A DNA stretch of 64,000 nucleotides from Streptococcus didelphis DSM 15616. GTDB lineage: Bacteria > Bacillota > Bacilli > Lactobacillales > Streptococcaceae. Of this stretch, positions 34,688-44,080 are shown piece after piece. Position numbers and translations under genes: made by a program. The notes below the pieces were generated by a model that worked only from the letters and a program-made list of their open reading frames with translations, searched no databases and was not told where the DNA came from. The stretch lies in NCBI RefSeq assembly GCF_000380005.1, contig NZ_KB904196.1:62001-126000 (forward strand). Direction: 5' to 3'. Position 1 is the stretch's first letter. Each line of letters starts with the position of its first letter.

Positions 34688-35302
34688 TTATGGGATAAGT
34701 AACATGTTATCTGTTTTAGCAAAAGGATTTTTGGCATTGATCCGATCATAGAAAATGATACCGTTGATATGGTCAATTTCATGTTGAACTACAATAGCAT
34801 TATAACCTTTTAATTTAAGTTTATGTTTTTGGCCGTCTTTATCAAAGTATTCTATTGTAACACGAGAGTGTCGGACAACGTAGCCTTCAACCACTCGGTC
34901 AACAGATAAACAACCTTCACCTTCAGCTAAGGCAGCATCTTGGACAGAATGGGCAAGAATTTTAGGGTTGTACATAACTTCTTGTAGACTAAAGGCTTCT
35001 TTAGGTGGATTGCCTTCAGTATCTTCTAAGTTTGGCACTAAAACAGCAATAATACGTTTTGAAATATTCAATTGAGGAGCTGCTAAGCCAACTCCTCCTC
35101 GCAGCCCTAATTTTTCTGCCATAACAGGGTCTTGAGAATTTCTAAGAAATTGCATCATTTTTTCACCTAAGATGATATCTTGATCACTTAAAGGAAATTC
35201 AACTTCCTTAGCTTCTTGGCGAAGAGTAGGATTACCTTCGCGAATAATGTCAGTCATATCAATCATATGACTGGCTTTAATTATCTTATCTTGTGCAGAC
35301 AT
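34688..35302 (-). CDS. def: Peptide deformylase
   Basis: The 204-residue metalloenzyme removes the formyl group from nascent N-formylmethionine. All three type motifs are present: [16 protein letters not shown] and [10 protein letters not shown], which supply Cys and two His ligands and the catalytic Glu. It has the insertion typical of the Gram-positive type II enzyme ([12 protein letters not shown]). AAAGGAG lies before the ATG on the minus strand. It appears monocistronic. Confidence 0.96.
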   Translation of the reverse strand: MSAQDKIIKASHMIDMTDIIREGNPTLRQEAKEVEFPLSDQDIILGEKMMQFLRNSQDPVMAEKLGLRGGVGLAAPQLNISKRIIAVLVPNLEDTEGNPPKEAFSLQEVMYNPKILAHSVQDAALAEGEGCLSVDRVVEGYVVRHSRVTIEYFDKDGQKHKLKLKGYNAIVVQHEIDHINGIIFYDRINAKNPFAKTDNMLLIP

Positions 35303-35834
35303 TTTTACTCCTTTGTTATTAATGGAATTACTATATCATAAAAGCCCTTATTTTAAAAGCTTATATGATAGCTTTTAGTTTATGTCTTATCAAAACTAAG
35401 CTTTTCTTCAAAAAGTAGCTTGATAAGGGAGAGTTAGAAAATAGTGACGGGTATAGTAAAAGAGTTCTGACTAATTTTACTTTTAGAACTGGTCTAACTT
35501 TTTTTGTTAAGAAGAAGGACAAGCTTTGAGAAAAAGTAAATCAATTTCTTACTAATAAGTATTAAAAAGCAGTACTTGTTTGTTATTTTACATACAAATA
35601 GAGCTGGTAACAATATAACTTGGACTTTTTATCCCTCAGTTACTTTCTAGAAGACAAGTTTATATTATAATATTATTATCCAAACAAGGACTTCAGAGAG
35701 AGAAGTTTCTAGTAACAATCAAAAGAATCCTCGGGTTCTTTTTTTGTTTTATAAGACGTGTCCAGGTCATTGATGAACAAGAAAGCAGGCTAGAGTAAGA
35801 TTTGGCAAGTCTTGTTAATAGAGGCATCCTTTAC
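35303..35834. other. 532-base gene-free stretch between def and the crp-like gene
   Basis: This AT-rich region has no convincing open reading frame. It holds the def promoter region, a weak hairpin near 35460-35500 (GTTCT and AGAAC arms followed by a T tract), and a promoter-hairpin-terminator series at about 35666-35745 described separately. Bases 35760-35834 show no feature. Confidence 0.5.
35678..35745 (+). ncRNA. Candidate small RNA with Rho-independent terminator
   Basis: A consensus -10 TATAAT lies at 35666-35671, with no good -35. Downstream are a hairpin with ACTTC (35690-35694) and GAAGT (35702-35706) arms, and a terminator hairpin in AAGAATCCTCGGGTTCTT (35723-35740) followed by seven T. 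The element would be about 65-70 bases and does not encode a peptide with a ribosome site. It does not match CiaR-type csRNA features. Existence as a transcript is an inference. Confidence 0.35.
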
Positions 35835-36500
35835 TTATTCTTCCAGCGCCAGGGCTTGTAGACTTTTATAGTTGAGTATTTGGTAGCTTTTAAAGGCGCT
35901 TCTTTTAATGATTCTTTTTTCAATCAATTGGGAAAGAACCCTGTGAAGGTGTCGGTAACTGGTTCCAAAAGTATCTGCTAGGAGGGTTAATTCCAAAGAG
36001 AAATATCCCTCTTTTTCATTGGCTAAAATATGGCTAGCCAACCTTTCCTTGACAGAATAACTAAGGTTATTACTAGCATTAATGTTGTGATGGTAAAAGT
36101 TTAAGGCGAGTTCACGTCCAATTTGATAGAGAAACTGTGGATTTTTGAGTAATTTCTCTTTATCTAGAAGAGGAAGTTGAACAAAATATGTTTTTTCCAA
36201 GGCCATAACTGAAGTCACAGCCCTTTGATTGGTCATTAATTCAATATCCCCAATTAAACAAGGAGCAGAATGGGTCTTTAGGATGTGTTCTTTTCCATTA
36301 AAAAGCCTGCGAACAATCTTAACAGAACCACTTAGGGTATAGCCGATGACTTTAATCTCCTGCCCTTGCAAGCAGAGACTTTCACCCTTTTGATATTGGA
36401 TGAGCTGTAATTTATCATAGTCTTCACTAGGAAAAAAATGATCAAGTTTGTTCTTGAAAAGGAGTTCCTTTAGGAGTTGCTTGTCTGAAATCGTCTTCAT
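35835..36500 (-). CDS. Crp/Fnr family transcriptional regulator
   Basis: The 221-residue protein has an N-terminal cyclic-nucleotide-binding-like beta barrel (about 20-130; LQGQEIKVIGYTLSGSVKI) and a C-terminal winged helix (SLELTLLADTFGTSYRHLHRVLSQL, in parts). No Fnr-type cysteine cluster is present, so an iron-sulfur oxygen sensor is unlikely. The layout resembles the YeiL/PrfA-like regulators. It is divergent from an MFS exporter gene, with starts 94 bases apart, making that exporter the likely target. Ligand is unknown. Confidence 0.85.
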   Translation of the reverse strand: MKTISDKQLLKELLFKNKLDHFFPSEDYDKLQLIQYQKGESLCLQGQEIKVIGYTLSGSVKIVRRLFNGKEHILKTHSAPCLIGDIELMTNQRAVTSVMALEKTYFVQLPLLDKEKLLKNPQFLYQIGRELALNFYHHNINASNNLSYSVKERLASHILANEKEGYFSLELTLLADTFGTSYRHLHRVLSQLIEKRIIKRSAFKSYQILNYKSLQALALEE

Positions 36501-36594
36501 CTTCTTTTTATGACCTTGGTCCTATTTTTATCTTCTGCTATTGATTATACTGAATATAAGTAAAATAAACAAGAATAAAGAGAAAGCCCTATTT

Positions 36595-37779
36595 ATGAAA
36601 GCATTTTTTGAAAAAATTAGTTTACTAAGTTTGTCTCTGATGATGATTTCCCCATTTTCGGTTTCCCCTGCAATACCAAAGATGATTGCATTTTATCAGG
36701 CACAAGGTCATCCTGCTAGCCAGGTTGATATTCTTTTTTCCTTATCGTCCTTTGCTGTTTTAGCTATGCTTTTGTTGAATCCGATGATCAGTTCTTTTTT
36801 ATCCGAAAAGGCCATCATTATTTTGGGGTTATTGTTGATAGGAATAGGAGGTGCCCTTCCTGTCTTTATTCAGTCCTATCCTCTAGTTTTCCTCTCTAGA
36901 ATTATCTTGGGACTGGGAATTGGTTTAATTAATGCCAAGGCTATCAATATCATTAGTGAGCGTTTTACAGGTAAAGAGAGAATAAAAATGTTAGGTTACA
37001 GAGCCTCTACAGAAGTTTTAGGAGCCTCACTGTTTACCTTTATTTCCGGCTATTTGATTGTATTTGGTTGGACACAGGCCTTCATGATTTATCTCCTTGC
37101 CCTAATTATTCTAGTTCTCTATCTACTTTTTGTCCCAGATATGCCTCACCCATCATCTAAAGACCAAGCAGAACTTGTGGCAGACCAAAAAAATAAAAGC
37201 TTGACAAGAGAACAACTAAAACTTATTATCGGCTTAGCCTTATATGCTGGCTTTGTTATTCTTATTAATACGTCGAATACGCTAAGAATTCCTCTTGTTG
37301 TGGACCATTTAGGAATTGGTTCAGCAAGAGATGCCAGCTTTATTTTAGCTTTAATGATGCTTATGGGGATACTTGCAGGATTTACTTTTAGTAGATTACT
37401 AGAAATTTTCAAAGTCTATCTGATGGCAGCTGTAGTTATTGCGCTAGGGCTTGGGATGTTAATTCTCTGGCAGGCGCAAAGCCTAGTCTCAGTAGGTCTA
37501 GGAGCACTTATTACAGGGTTTGTTTACAGTATTGGAGTGACCCTTGCCTTTAATACCATTTCAGAAAAATTTCCTAGCCATCAATTAACAAAAGCAACGA
37601 CTCTGGTTCTGATAGGTTGTAATGTTGGTGGAGCAGCAGCTGCCTTTGTTCTTCAACTCATTGCCCACTGGTTTGATTCTCTTATTGCAGCCTATGTGAT
37701 TTATAGCATTATTAGTTTGCTTTTAGGATTGAGCTTGTTTTTAAGAGTTATTCTAAAGCGTAAAAAACATCAAGGCTAG
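36595..37779 (+). CDS. MFS transporter, probable exporter
   Basis: The 394-residue protein has about twelve hydrophobic helices and the MFS pattern of two six-helix halves. The motif LSRIILGLGIGLINAKAI lies at the end of helix 4, and the central loop (about 190-215) is charged. A frame extension to TTG at 36541 has no ribosome site; the ATG at 36595 gives the natural N-terminus MKAFFEKISLLSLS. The substrate cannot be named, though the family is close to multidrug or sugar-efflux MFS proteins. It is divergent from the Crp/Fnr regulator. Confidence 0.85.
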   Translation: MKAFFEKISLLSLSLMMISPFSVSPAIPKMIAFYQAQGHPASQVDILFSLSSFAVLAMLLLNPMISSFLSEKAIIILGLLLIGIGGALPVFIQSYPLVFLSRIILGLGIGLINAKAINIISERFTGKERIKMLGYRASTEVLGASLFTFISGYLIVFGWTQAFMIYLLALIILVLYLLFVPDMPHPSSKDQAELVADQKNKSLTREQLKLIIGLALYAGFVILINTSNTLRIPLVVDHLGIGSARDASFILALMMLMGILAGFTFSRLLEIFKVYLMAAVVIALGLGMLILWQAQSLVSVGLGALITGFVYSIGVTLAFNTISEKFPSHQLTKATTLVLIGCNVGGAAAAFVLQLIAHWFDSLIAAYVIYSIISLLLGLSLFLRVILKRKKHQG

Positions 37780-37797
37780 GGGATTTGTCTGAAAAAG

Positions 37798-37826
37798 TTG
37801 ACCTAGGCTATTAATTTTGCTAGAAT
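37798..37826 (+). promoter_or_regulatory. rpsO promoter
   Basis: TTGACC (37798-37803) and TAGAAT (37821-37826) are separated by 17 bases. The promoter overlaps the region just after the MFS gene stop. Confidence 0.75.
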
Positions 37827-37842
37827 AGACTAGTCGCAAGAC

Positions 37843-37867
37843 AAACCAACTTTTTCTTGGTTTTAGG
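37843..37867 (+). promoter_or_regulatory. Leader hairpin of rpsO, possible attenuator
   Basis: AAACCAA (37843-37849) pairs with TTGGTTT (37857-37863), followed by TTAGG. It lies about 10 bases after the predicted rpsO start, inside the leader, so it may be an attenuator or a 5' stabilising stem. It may also terminate the MFS transcript. Confidence 0.45.
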
Positions 37868-37913
37868 AGTGCCAATCCTAAGACTCGGATTAAGGAAATA
37901 AAGGAGAAAAATT

Positions 37914-38183
37914 ATGGCAATCTCAAAAGAGAAAAAAAATGAAATCATCACACAATATGCACGTCATGAAGGTGATACAGGTTCAGTTGAAGTTCAAGTA
38001 GCAGTACTTACTTGGGAAATCAACCACCTAAACGGACACATTAAAGAACACAAAAAAGACCACGCAACTTACCGTGGTTTGATGAAAAAAATTGGACACC
38101 GTCGTAACTTATTAGCATACTTACGTCGTACAGATGTAAACCGTTACCGCGAGCTTATCCAATCTCTTGGTTTACGTCGTTAA
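37914..38183 (+). CDS. rpsO: 30S ribosomal protein S15
   Basis: The 89-residue protein binds the central domain of 16S rRNA early in 30S assembly. The whole family sequence is recognisable, including [28 protein letters not shown] and the C-terminal [17 protein letters not shown] precedes the ATG by eight bases. Codon use is strongly biased, as in other ribosomal genes. It has its own promoter at 37798 and a complex terminator, with pnp downstream as in many Firmicutes. Confidence 0.98.
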   Translation: MAISKEKKNEIITQYARHEGDTGSVEVQVAVLTWEINHLNGHIKEHKKDHATYRGLMKKIGHRRNLLAYLRRTDVNRYRELIQSLGLRR

Positions 38184-38200
38184 TTTCAAGTTTAAAAAGC

Positions 38201-38274
38201 CCTCTGCCTTCGTCAGTTATCCACTCAGTAAACTTAAGTTTACCGAGTGGATACTTCCTCGGCAGAGGATTTTT
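38201..38274 (+). terminator. Large nested terminator after rpsO
   Basis: The outer stem CCTCTGCC (38201-38208) pairs with GGCAGAGG (38261-38268), followed by ATTTTTT. Inside it TATCCACTC (38218-38226) pairs with GAGTGGATA (38245-38253), enclosing the palindrome GTAAACTTAAGTTTAC (38228-38243). The size and nesting are unusual for a simple terminator. Confidence 0.85.
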
Positions 38275-38311
38275 TAATTCTTGAAATATTTTATATCTCA
38301 AGTTAGTCTGT

Positions 38312-38446
38312 CCTTTAGTTAAGTTCAGGATAGAAATTAGCGTGTTAAATCAGACGCAAGTCTAGATTTAACTAAGGAGAGGCCTTGTCCGAAGAATATT
38401 TTAGCTAGAAAAACTAATCTTCTACTAGAAAGTAGGGGATTTTTGT
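38312..38446 (+). ncRNA. Candidate structured RNA between rpsO and pnp
   Basis: TTAGTTAA (38315-38322) pairs with TTAACTAA (38368-38375), and an inner GCGT/ACGC stem (38340-38343, 38354-38357) lies between. A terminator-like hairpin AATCTTCTAC/GTAGGGGATT (38416-38425, 38432-38441; two G-U pairs) ends in a T tract. There is no coding frame. No named riboswitch or Rfam family was recognised. It may be a separate small RNA. Confidence 0.4.
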
Positions 38447-38760
38447 TTGCACTTGGGCTTTATAGACCACAAGAAAAGTTTCGGGCTTTTCCCTTGTATT
38501 TACTGATAAGGAGCCTTCTGTTAATTGTTGCTTGAAGTCTTTGAGTTTCAGTGAAATTTTTAAATTTTTATGGTAGAATTATTAAGATACGTCGTTTGAT
38601 ACAATGAGGAGTGTAACAGGTCTATGTTAGATTGCTTTTTGTAGCAAAACTACGTACAGTAACTAAAAATGATTATGTTGAAAGGGGTTGGATACCAGAA
38701 AGAACTTTTTAAGATTTGAGTAAAAAGGGTTTTGGAAGGGTATTCAAGGTAAAGTATTTT

Positions 38761-40893
38761 ATGTCAAAACAAACATTTACGACGACATTTGCAGGAAAAC
38801 CTTTAGTAGTTGAAGTAGGGCAAGTCGCTAAACAAGCTAATGGAGCAACAGTCGTACGTTATGGAGAATCAACGGTATTAACAGCAGCCGTCATGTCTAA
38901 AAAGATGGCAACAGGGGATTTCTTCCCCTTGCAGGTTAATTATGAAGAAAAAATGTATGCTGCAGGAAAATTTCCTGGTGGCTTTATGAAACGTGAAGGA
39001 CGTCCTTCAACAGATGCTACCTTGACAGCACGCCTTATTGACCGTCCTATCCGTCCTATGTTTGCAGAGGGCTTTCGTAATGAAATTCAAGTAATCAACA
39101 CAGTTCTTTCTTATGATGAAAATGCTAGCGCTCCTATGGCGGCTATGTTTGGTTCATCACTTGCACTCTCAATTTCTGATATTCCTTTTAATGGACCTAT
39201 TGCTGGTGTCCAAGTCGGTTACATTGACGGACAGTTTATCATTAACCCTGATAAGGAGCAACTAGATGCTTCGCTATTAGAATTAACAGTAGCTGGAAGT
39301 AAAGAAGCTATCAATATGGTTGAGTCTGGTGCTAAAGAGCTCTCAGAAGATATCATGCTTGAAGCTCTTTTAAAAGGTCATCAGGCTATTCAGGAATTGA
39401 TTGCTTTCCAAGAAGAAATTGTAGCAGCAGTTGGTAAGGAAAAAACAGAAGTAGAATTATTACGAGTAGATGAGCAATTACAAGCTGAAATTCTTGCTAA
39501 GTATAATTCAGACCTTCAAAAAGCTGTTCAAGTTGAAGAGAAAAAAGCACGTGAAGCTGCAACAGAGGAAGTTAAAGAAGCTGTTAAAGCAGAATATGAA
39601 GAACACTATGCAGAAGATGAGAACCTGCCAACTATTATGCGTGACGTGGCAGAAATACTTGAACGAATGGAGCATGCAGAGGTTCGCCGCTTAATCACAG
39701 AAGACAAGACTCGTCCGGATGGCCGTAAAATTGACCAAATTAGACCTCTTGATGCAGAAATTGACTTCTTACCTAAGGTTCATGGCTCTGGCTTATTTAC
39801 ACGTGGGCAAACCCAGGCCTTATCTGTTTTAACTCTAGCTCCTATGGGAGAGACTCAGATTATTGATGGTCTTGGTCTTGAATATAAAAAGCGTTTCTTA
39901 CACCACTACAATTTCCCTCAATATTCTGTAGGGGAAACTGGTCGTTATGGGGCTGCTGGTCGTCGTGAAATTGGACACGGAGCACTAGGTGAGAGAGCCT
40001 TGGAACAAGTACTGCCAAGTCTAGAAGACTTTCCTTATGCGATTCGTTTAGTTGCAGAAGTTCTAGAATCAAATGGTTCTTCTTCTCAAGCCTCCATTTG
40101 TGCTGGAACTCTGGCCTTAATGGCTGGTGGTGTACCAATCAAGGCTCCTGTTGCAGGTATTGCTATGGGACTTATTTCAGATGGTAAAAATTATACCGTT
40201 TTAACAGATATTCAAGGTTTAGAAGACCACTTTGGCGATATGGACTTTAAGGTTGCCGGAACACGAGAAGGTATTACAGCCCTTCAAATGGATATTAAGA
40301 TTGCTGGAATCACTCCACAAATTCTTGAGGAAGCTTTGGCACAAGCTAAAAAAGCCCGCTTTGAAATCTTAGATGTTATTGAAGCAGAAATTGCAGCTCC
40401 TCGTCCTGAATTAGCACCAACAGCACCTAAAATTGATACCATTAAGATTGATGTTGATAAAATTAAGGTAGTTATTGGTAAGGGTGGCGAGACAATTGAT
40501 AAGATTATCGCTGAAACGGGTGTTAAAATTGATATTGATGAAGAAGGAACTGTTCAAATCTTCTCCAGTGATCAAGCAGCTATTAACCGGACCAAGGAAA
40601 TTATTGCTAGCTTAGTACGTGAGGCCAAGGTCGGTGAAGTTTATCATGCAAAAGTTGTTCGTATTGAAAAATTTGGTGCCTTTGTTAACCTATTTGATAA
40701 AACAGATGCCCTCGTTCACATCTCAGAAATTGCTTGGTCTAGGACAGCTAACGTATCTGATGTTTTAGAAGTGGGTGAAGTTGTTGATGTCAAAGTTATT
40801 AAAGTTGATGACAAAGGACGTATTGATGCCTCAATGAAAGCCTTGTTACCTCGCCCGCCTAAAGCTGAAGATAAAGAAGAAAAACATGACTAA
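38761..40893 (+). CDS. pnp: Polyribonucleotide nucleotidyltransferase (PNPase)
   Basis: The 710-residue enzyme degrades RNA from the 3' end using phosphate. Two RNase PH domains are present (first with [18 protein letters not shown], second with [18 protein letters not shown] and [18 protein letters not shown]). A KH domain ([13 protein letters not shown]) and an S1 domain ([19 protein letters not shown]) end the protein. The frame is open upstream to a TTG at 38716, but [15 protein letters not shown] from 38761 is the family start. Its end overlaps the next gene by eight bases. Confidence 0.97.
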   Translation: MSKQTFTTTFAGKPLVVEVGQVAKQANGATVVRYGESTVLTAAVMSKKMATGDFFPLQVNYEEKMYAAGKFPGGFMKREGRPSTDATLTARLIDRPIRPMFAEGFRNEIQVINTVLSYDENASAPMAAMFGSSLALSISDIPFNGPIAGVQVGYIDGQFIINPDKEQLDASLLELTVAGSKEAINMVESGAKELSEDIMLEALLKGHQAIQELIAFQEEIVAAVGKEKTEVELLRVDEQLQAEILAKYNSDLQKAVQVEEKKAREAATEEVKEAVKAEYEEHYAEDENLPTIMRDVAEILERMEHAEVRRLITEDKTRPDGRKIDQIRPLDAEIDFLPKVHGSGLFTRGQTQALSVLTLAPMGETQIIDGLGLEYKKRFLHHYNFPQYSVGETGRYGAAGRREIGHGALGERALEQVLPSLEDFPYAIRLVAEVLESNGSSSQASICAGTLALMAGGVPIKAPVAGIAMGLISDGKNYTVLTDIQGLEDHFGDMDFKVAGTREGITALQMDIKIAGITPQILEEALAQAKKARFEILDVIEAEIAAPRPELAPTAPKIDTIKIDVDKIKVVIGKGGETIDKIIAETGVKIDIDEEGTVQIFSSDQAAINRTKEIIASLVREAKVGEVYHAKVVRIEKFGAFVNLFDKTDALVHISEIAWSRTANVSDVLEVGEVVDVKVIKVDDKGRIDASMKALLPRPPKAEDKEEKHD

Positions 40894-41641
40894 ACAAACT
40901 AGTAATGAATTAGATATCCGTCTTAGAGCCTTTATTAATGCTCCAGATAATTTCTTAGATAGTGTTGCGTTGGTAGATGCTTTTCATCACTTTCCAGTCT
41001 GGGCAGCTAAGGAGCCCTATGCTATTGAAATTGAAGGAGTTAAGGTTACGCCTGTTTTTACAGATAAGGATGATATGGCTGCTTTTAAATGGGAGCAAAA
41101 GAGTGCTCAAAGCCTCTACTGGCTAGAACGCTCTGCTATTTCTGTCCTTGAAGAAGTGATTAAATCAGGCTTATCAGGCTTAGTCTTTAATCTAAAAAAA
41201 GACGGTGACTTTGGTAATTCGACTATCTTCAAAAGTAGTGATATGATTCAATTTATCAATAATTATACTAGTATTCTTAATAGCTTGATGAATGATGAAA
41301 ACCAGGCTGCTCAGACCATGGATAAAATTTATCTAGTACCAGCCTTTATCCAAGTAAAAAGTGAAAAATACTATGATCGTTTTTTCCCAACCATGTCAAC
41401 ACCTGAAGGGAAATCCTATGTCCCAGCTTTTTCTAACTTAGAGAGTTTTGCGAAATGGTACAATCAAGAAGATTTTGGTGGTGCCTTTAGACGTGGTCAA
41501 GGGGTTATTCTGACTTGGAAGATAGCAGATATTTATCAACCTCGAAATGGAGAAAATGAAATAGAAGAGACCTTTGGGGTAGCTATAAATCCTTTTGATG
41601 AAGACCAAATATTAATGGATTGGACAGAGATTAAAAAATAA
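40886..41641 (+). CDS. SseB-like domain protein of unknown function
   Basis: The 251-residue protein is cytoplasmic, with no signal or membrane helix. The N-terminal part ([29 protein letters not shown], in parts) resembles SseB-family domains, known from a Salmonella protein of uncertain enhancer role. The ATG lies eight bases inside pnp, so the two are coupled. The order pnp, this gene, cysE, cysS is common in pyogenic streptococci. Family assignment is from memory of the motif style and is moderate. Confidence 0.65.
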   Translation: MTKQTSNELDIRLRAFINAPDNFLDSVALVDAFHHFPVWAAKEPYAIEIEGVKVTPVFTDKDDMAAFKWEQKSAQSLYWLERSAISVLEEVIKSGLSGLVFNLKKDGDFGNSTIFKSSDMIQFINNYTSILNSLMNDENQAAQTMDKIYLVPAFIQVKSEKYYDRFFPTMSTPEGKSYVPAFSNLESFAKWYNQEDFGGAFRRGQGVILTWKIADIYQPRNGENEIEETFGVAINPFDEDQILMDWTEIKK

Positions 41642-41652
41642 AAGGAGTGCTT

Positions 41653-42237
41653 ATGAGCTGGTGGAAAAAGAGTATTGCTATTGTTAAGGAGTTGGATCCA
41701 GCTGCCCGTTCATCCCTAGAAGTTATCTTAACTTATCCAGGAATCAAGGCCTTAGCAGCCCACCGTCTATCTCATTTTTTATGGCAGCATGGCTTTTTTC
41801 TACTTGCTAGAATGCACAGCCAATTTTGGCGATTCTGGACTGGAATTGAGATCCATCCTGGAGCTAAGATTGCTGCTGGGGTCTTTATTGACCACGGCTC
41901 AGGCCTAGTTATAGGAGAAACTGCTGAAATAGAAGAGGGTGTTATGCTCTACCATGGAGTAACACTTGGTGGAACAGGAAAAGACGTGGGTAAGCGTCAT
42001 CCAACAGTTCGTAAGGGAGCTCTGATTTCGGCTCATTCGCAAATTATTGGACCTATTGAAATTGGAGCCCATGCTAAAGTTGGAGCGGCAGCTGTTGTCT
42101 TATCAGATGTTCCAGAAGATGTCACAGTGGTTGGAGTTCCCGCTAAAGTAGTCAGGGTCCATGGCAAAAAAGACGAGTTGCAGATTAAAAATATTGAGCA
42201 CAAAAGAGAAGAATCTTATTACTCTTCAAAATTATGA
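41653..42237 (+). CDS. cysE: Serine O-acetyltransferase
   Basis: The 194-residue enzyme acetylates serine with acetyl-CoA, the first step of cysteine synthesis. The left-handed beta helix of hexapeptide repeats contains IEIHPGAKIAAGVFIDHGSG, in parts, and the catalytic His in IDHGSG and YHGVTLGGTGKD. ATG at 41653 is preferred over the in-frame GTG at 41647 because AAAGGAG lies at 41641-41647. It is five amino acids into the same operon run as cysS, giving paired supply and charging of cysteine. Confidence 0.96.
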   Translation: MSWWKKSIAIVKELDPAARSSLEVILTYPGIKALAAHRLSHFLWQHGFFLLARMHSQFWRFWTGIEIHPGAKIAAGVFIDHGSGLVIGETAEIEEGVMLYHGVTLGGTGKDVGKRHPTVRKGALISAHSQIIGPIEIGAHAKVGAAAVVLSDVPEDVTVVGVPAKVVRVHGKKDELQIKNIEHKREESYYSSKL

Positions 42238-42267
42238 ATAGATGCGACAAGGCAAAGGAAATAATGA

Positions 42268-43623
42268 ATGATAAAAATATATGATACAATGACTCGCAGT
42301 TTACGGGACTTTATTCCCCTTTCGGAAAATAAAGTGAAGATGTATGTCTGTGGTCCAACAGTCTACAACTACATTCATATTGGAAATGCACGATCGGCAG
42401 TAGCTTTTGATACTATTCGTCGCTATTTCGAGTACAGAGGCTACGAGGTTACCTACGTTTCAAATTTTACTGACGTTGATGACAAGATTATCATGGCTGC
42501 CGCCCAAGCAGGCCTATCTCCCAAAGAATTAGCAGATAAGTTCATTCAAGCATTTATGGAAGATACTGCTCAATTAGGGATTAAAAAAGCTACTAAGCAT
42601 CCTCGTGTAATGGACTACATGTCTGAAATCATTGATTTTGTATCAGTTCTGATGGATAAAGGCTTTGCCTATGAATCTTCAGGTGATGTTTATTTCCGTG
42701 TCTCAAAGTCTTCTCATTATGGACAATTAGCCAATAAGACTATTGAAGATCTAGAAGTAGGAGCCAGTGGTCGTATAGATAGTGAAAGTGACTTGAAGGA
42801 AAATCCACTGGATTTTGCACTGTGGAAGTCTGCTAAAGCTGGAGAAATCTTCTGGGATAGTCCCTGGGGAAAAGGAAGACCTGGCTGGCATATTGAATGC
42901 TCTGTGATGGCGACAGAGATTTTAGGAGATACCATTGATATTCATGGAGGAGGAGCAGATTTAGAATTTCCCCATCATACCAATGAAATTGCTCAATCAG
43001 AAGCTAAAACAGGGCACCCCTTTGCTAATTACTGGATGCATAATGGTTTTGTAAATGTGGATAATGAAAAAATGTCCAAATCACTAGGAAATTTTATAAC
43101 TGTCCATGATATGCTAAAACAAGTAGATGGCCAAATTTTACGTTTTTTCCTAGCCACTCAACAATATCGTAAACCCATTAATTTCACAGATAAGGCTATC
43201 CATGATGCGGAAATTAATTTAAAATATTTAAAAAACACCTACAGTCAACCTCAAAATGAGTCGGTAGATTGGGATGAGGATGCTCGTCAATTACAGACTT
43301 ACCAAGATAGCTTTAAAGCAGCAATGGATGATGATTTTAATGCTGCAAATGGAATTACAGTTGTATTTGACTTTGCTAAGTGGATTAACTCAGGTCATTA
43401 TAATCAAGACGTAAAAGAAGCTTTTGAAAAGATGCTTGCTGTCTTTGGGATTGTCTTTGAAGAAGAGGTACTAGATGCAACTATTGAAGCACTGATTGAG
43501 GAAAGACAAGTAGCACGTGCTAATCGTGATTTTGCAAAAGCAGATCAGATTCGTGATCAGTTAGCAGCCAAGGGTATAAAATTATTAGATACCAAGGATG
43601 GTGTGAGGTGGACACGTGACTAA
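42268..43623 (+). CDS. cysS: Cysteinyl-tRNA synthetase
   Basis: The 451-residue class I synthetase has the HIGH-type motif [14 protein letters not shown] near residues 29-42 and KMSKSLGN near 270. Zinc ligands include Cys 28 in YVCGPT, and Cys/His residues in WHIECS and HTNEIAQSE. The stop overlaps the mini-RNase III gene by eight bases. The leader is only 30 bases from cysE, without a T-box. Confidence 0.97.
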   Translation: MIKIYDTMTRSLRDFIPLSENKVKMYVCGPTVYNYIHIGNARSAVAFDTIRRYFEYRGYEVTYVSNFTDVDDKIIMAAAQAGLSPKELADKFIQAFMEDTAQLGIKKATKHPRVMDYMSEIIDFVSVLMDKGFAYESSGDVYFRVSKSSHYGQLANKTIEDLEVGASGRIDSESDLKENPLDFALWKSAKAGEIFWDSPWGKGRPGWHIECSVMATEILGDTIDIHGGGADLEFPHHTNEIAQSEAKTGHPFANYWMHNGFVNVDNEKMSKSLGNFITVHDMLKQVDGQILRFFLATQQYRKPINFTDKAIHDAEINLKYLKNTYSQPQNESVDWDEDARQLQTYQDSFKAAMDDDFNAANGITVVFDFAKWINSGHYNQDVKEAFEKMLAVFGIVFEEEVLDATIEALIEERQVARANRDFAKADQIRDQLAAKGIKLLDTKDGVRWTRD

Positions 43624-44017
43624 GCTTGATGTCAATCTGATTAATGGAATTGCTCTTGCTTTTGAAGGAGATGCTGTTTATTCCTATTATATCCGTCGCC
43701 ATTTGATTTTTTCAGGCCAAACCAAGCCTAGCCAGTTACACCATCTGGCGACTAAATATGTCTCTGCCAAGGCCCAAGCAAACCTAATACAAAAGATGCT
43801 TGAAGATAATGTCTTGACTGAGAAAGAATTAGATATTTATAAAAGAGGACGAAATACCAATAGTCATACCAAAGCCAAGAATGCGGATGTTGTCACCTAT
43901 CGGATGTCGACAGGCTTTGAAGCAGTAATGGGGTATTTGGATATGACAGACCAAGAAAGTCGCCTCAAAGAATTAATAGACTGGTGTATCCAGGAAATCG
44001 ACACATATAAAACATAA
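43616..44017 (+). CDS. mrnC: Mini-ribonuclease 3
   Basis: The 133-residue protein is an RNase III catalytic domain without a double-stranded-RNA-binding domain. In Bacillus it matures 23S rRNA ends. The domain begins [21 protein letters not shown], in parts, with the catalytic Glu-Gly-Asp-Ala. A GTG start at 43616 overlaps cysS by eight bases. That start retains the family N-terminus. Its position behind cysS is conserved in Firmicutes. Confidence 0.95.
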   Translation: MTKLDVNLINGIALAFEGDAVYSYYIRRHLIFSGQTKPSQLHHLATKYVSAKAQANLIQKMLEDNVLTEKELDIYKRGRNTNSHTKAKNADVVTYRMSTGFEAVMGYLDMTDQESRLKELIDWCIQEIDTYKT

Positions 44018-44053
44018 AAAAGAGTGGAGCCTTAAAAGCCCCCCACTCTTTTT
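44016..44053 (+). terminator. Terminator of the pnp-cysE-cysS-mrnC run
   Basis: AAAAAGAGTGG (44016-44026) pairs with CCACTCTTTTT (44043-44053) and begins within the mrnC stop codon. Confidence 0.88.
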
Positions 44054-44080
44054 CATTCGTTTCAAGACTAAAGGAGAAAA

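Larger units (their letters stand above)
38184..38760 (+). other. 577-base gene-free stretch between rpsO and pnp
   Basis: It contains the rpsO terminator and the structured element above. Further on is an extended -10 promoter for pnp (TGGTAGAAT, about 38571-38579), which leaves a leader of about 175 bases. That leader holds a stem TTTTGTAG/CTAC with a CAAAA-like loop near 38637-38653. Pnp messages are known to be controlled through leader stems cut by RNase III in other bacteria; a similar role here is an inference. Confidence 0.5.

Noticed and set aside
39470..39694. Antisense or alternate-frame proteins inside pnp, polC, rel and other large genes
   Set aside because: They lie wholly inside well-supported genes, have no ribosome sites, and are explained as shadows of the real frames.
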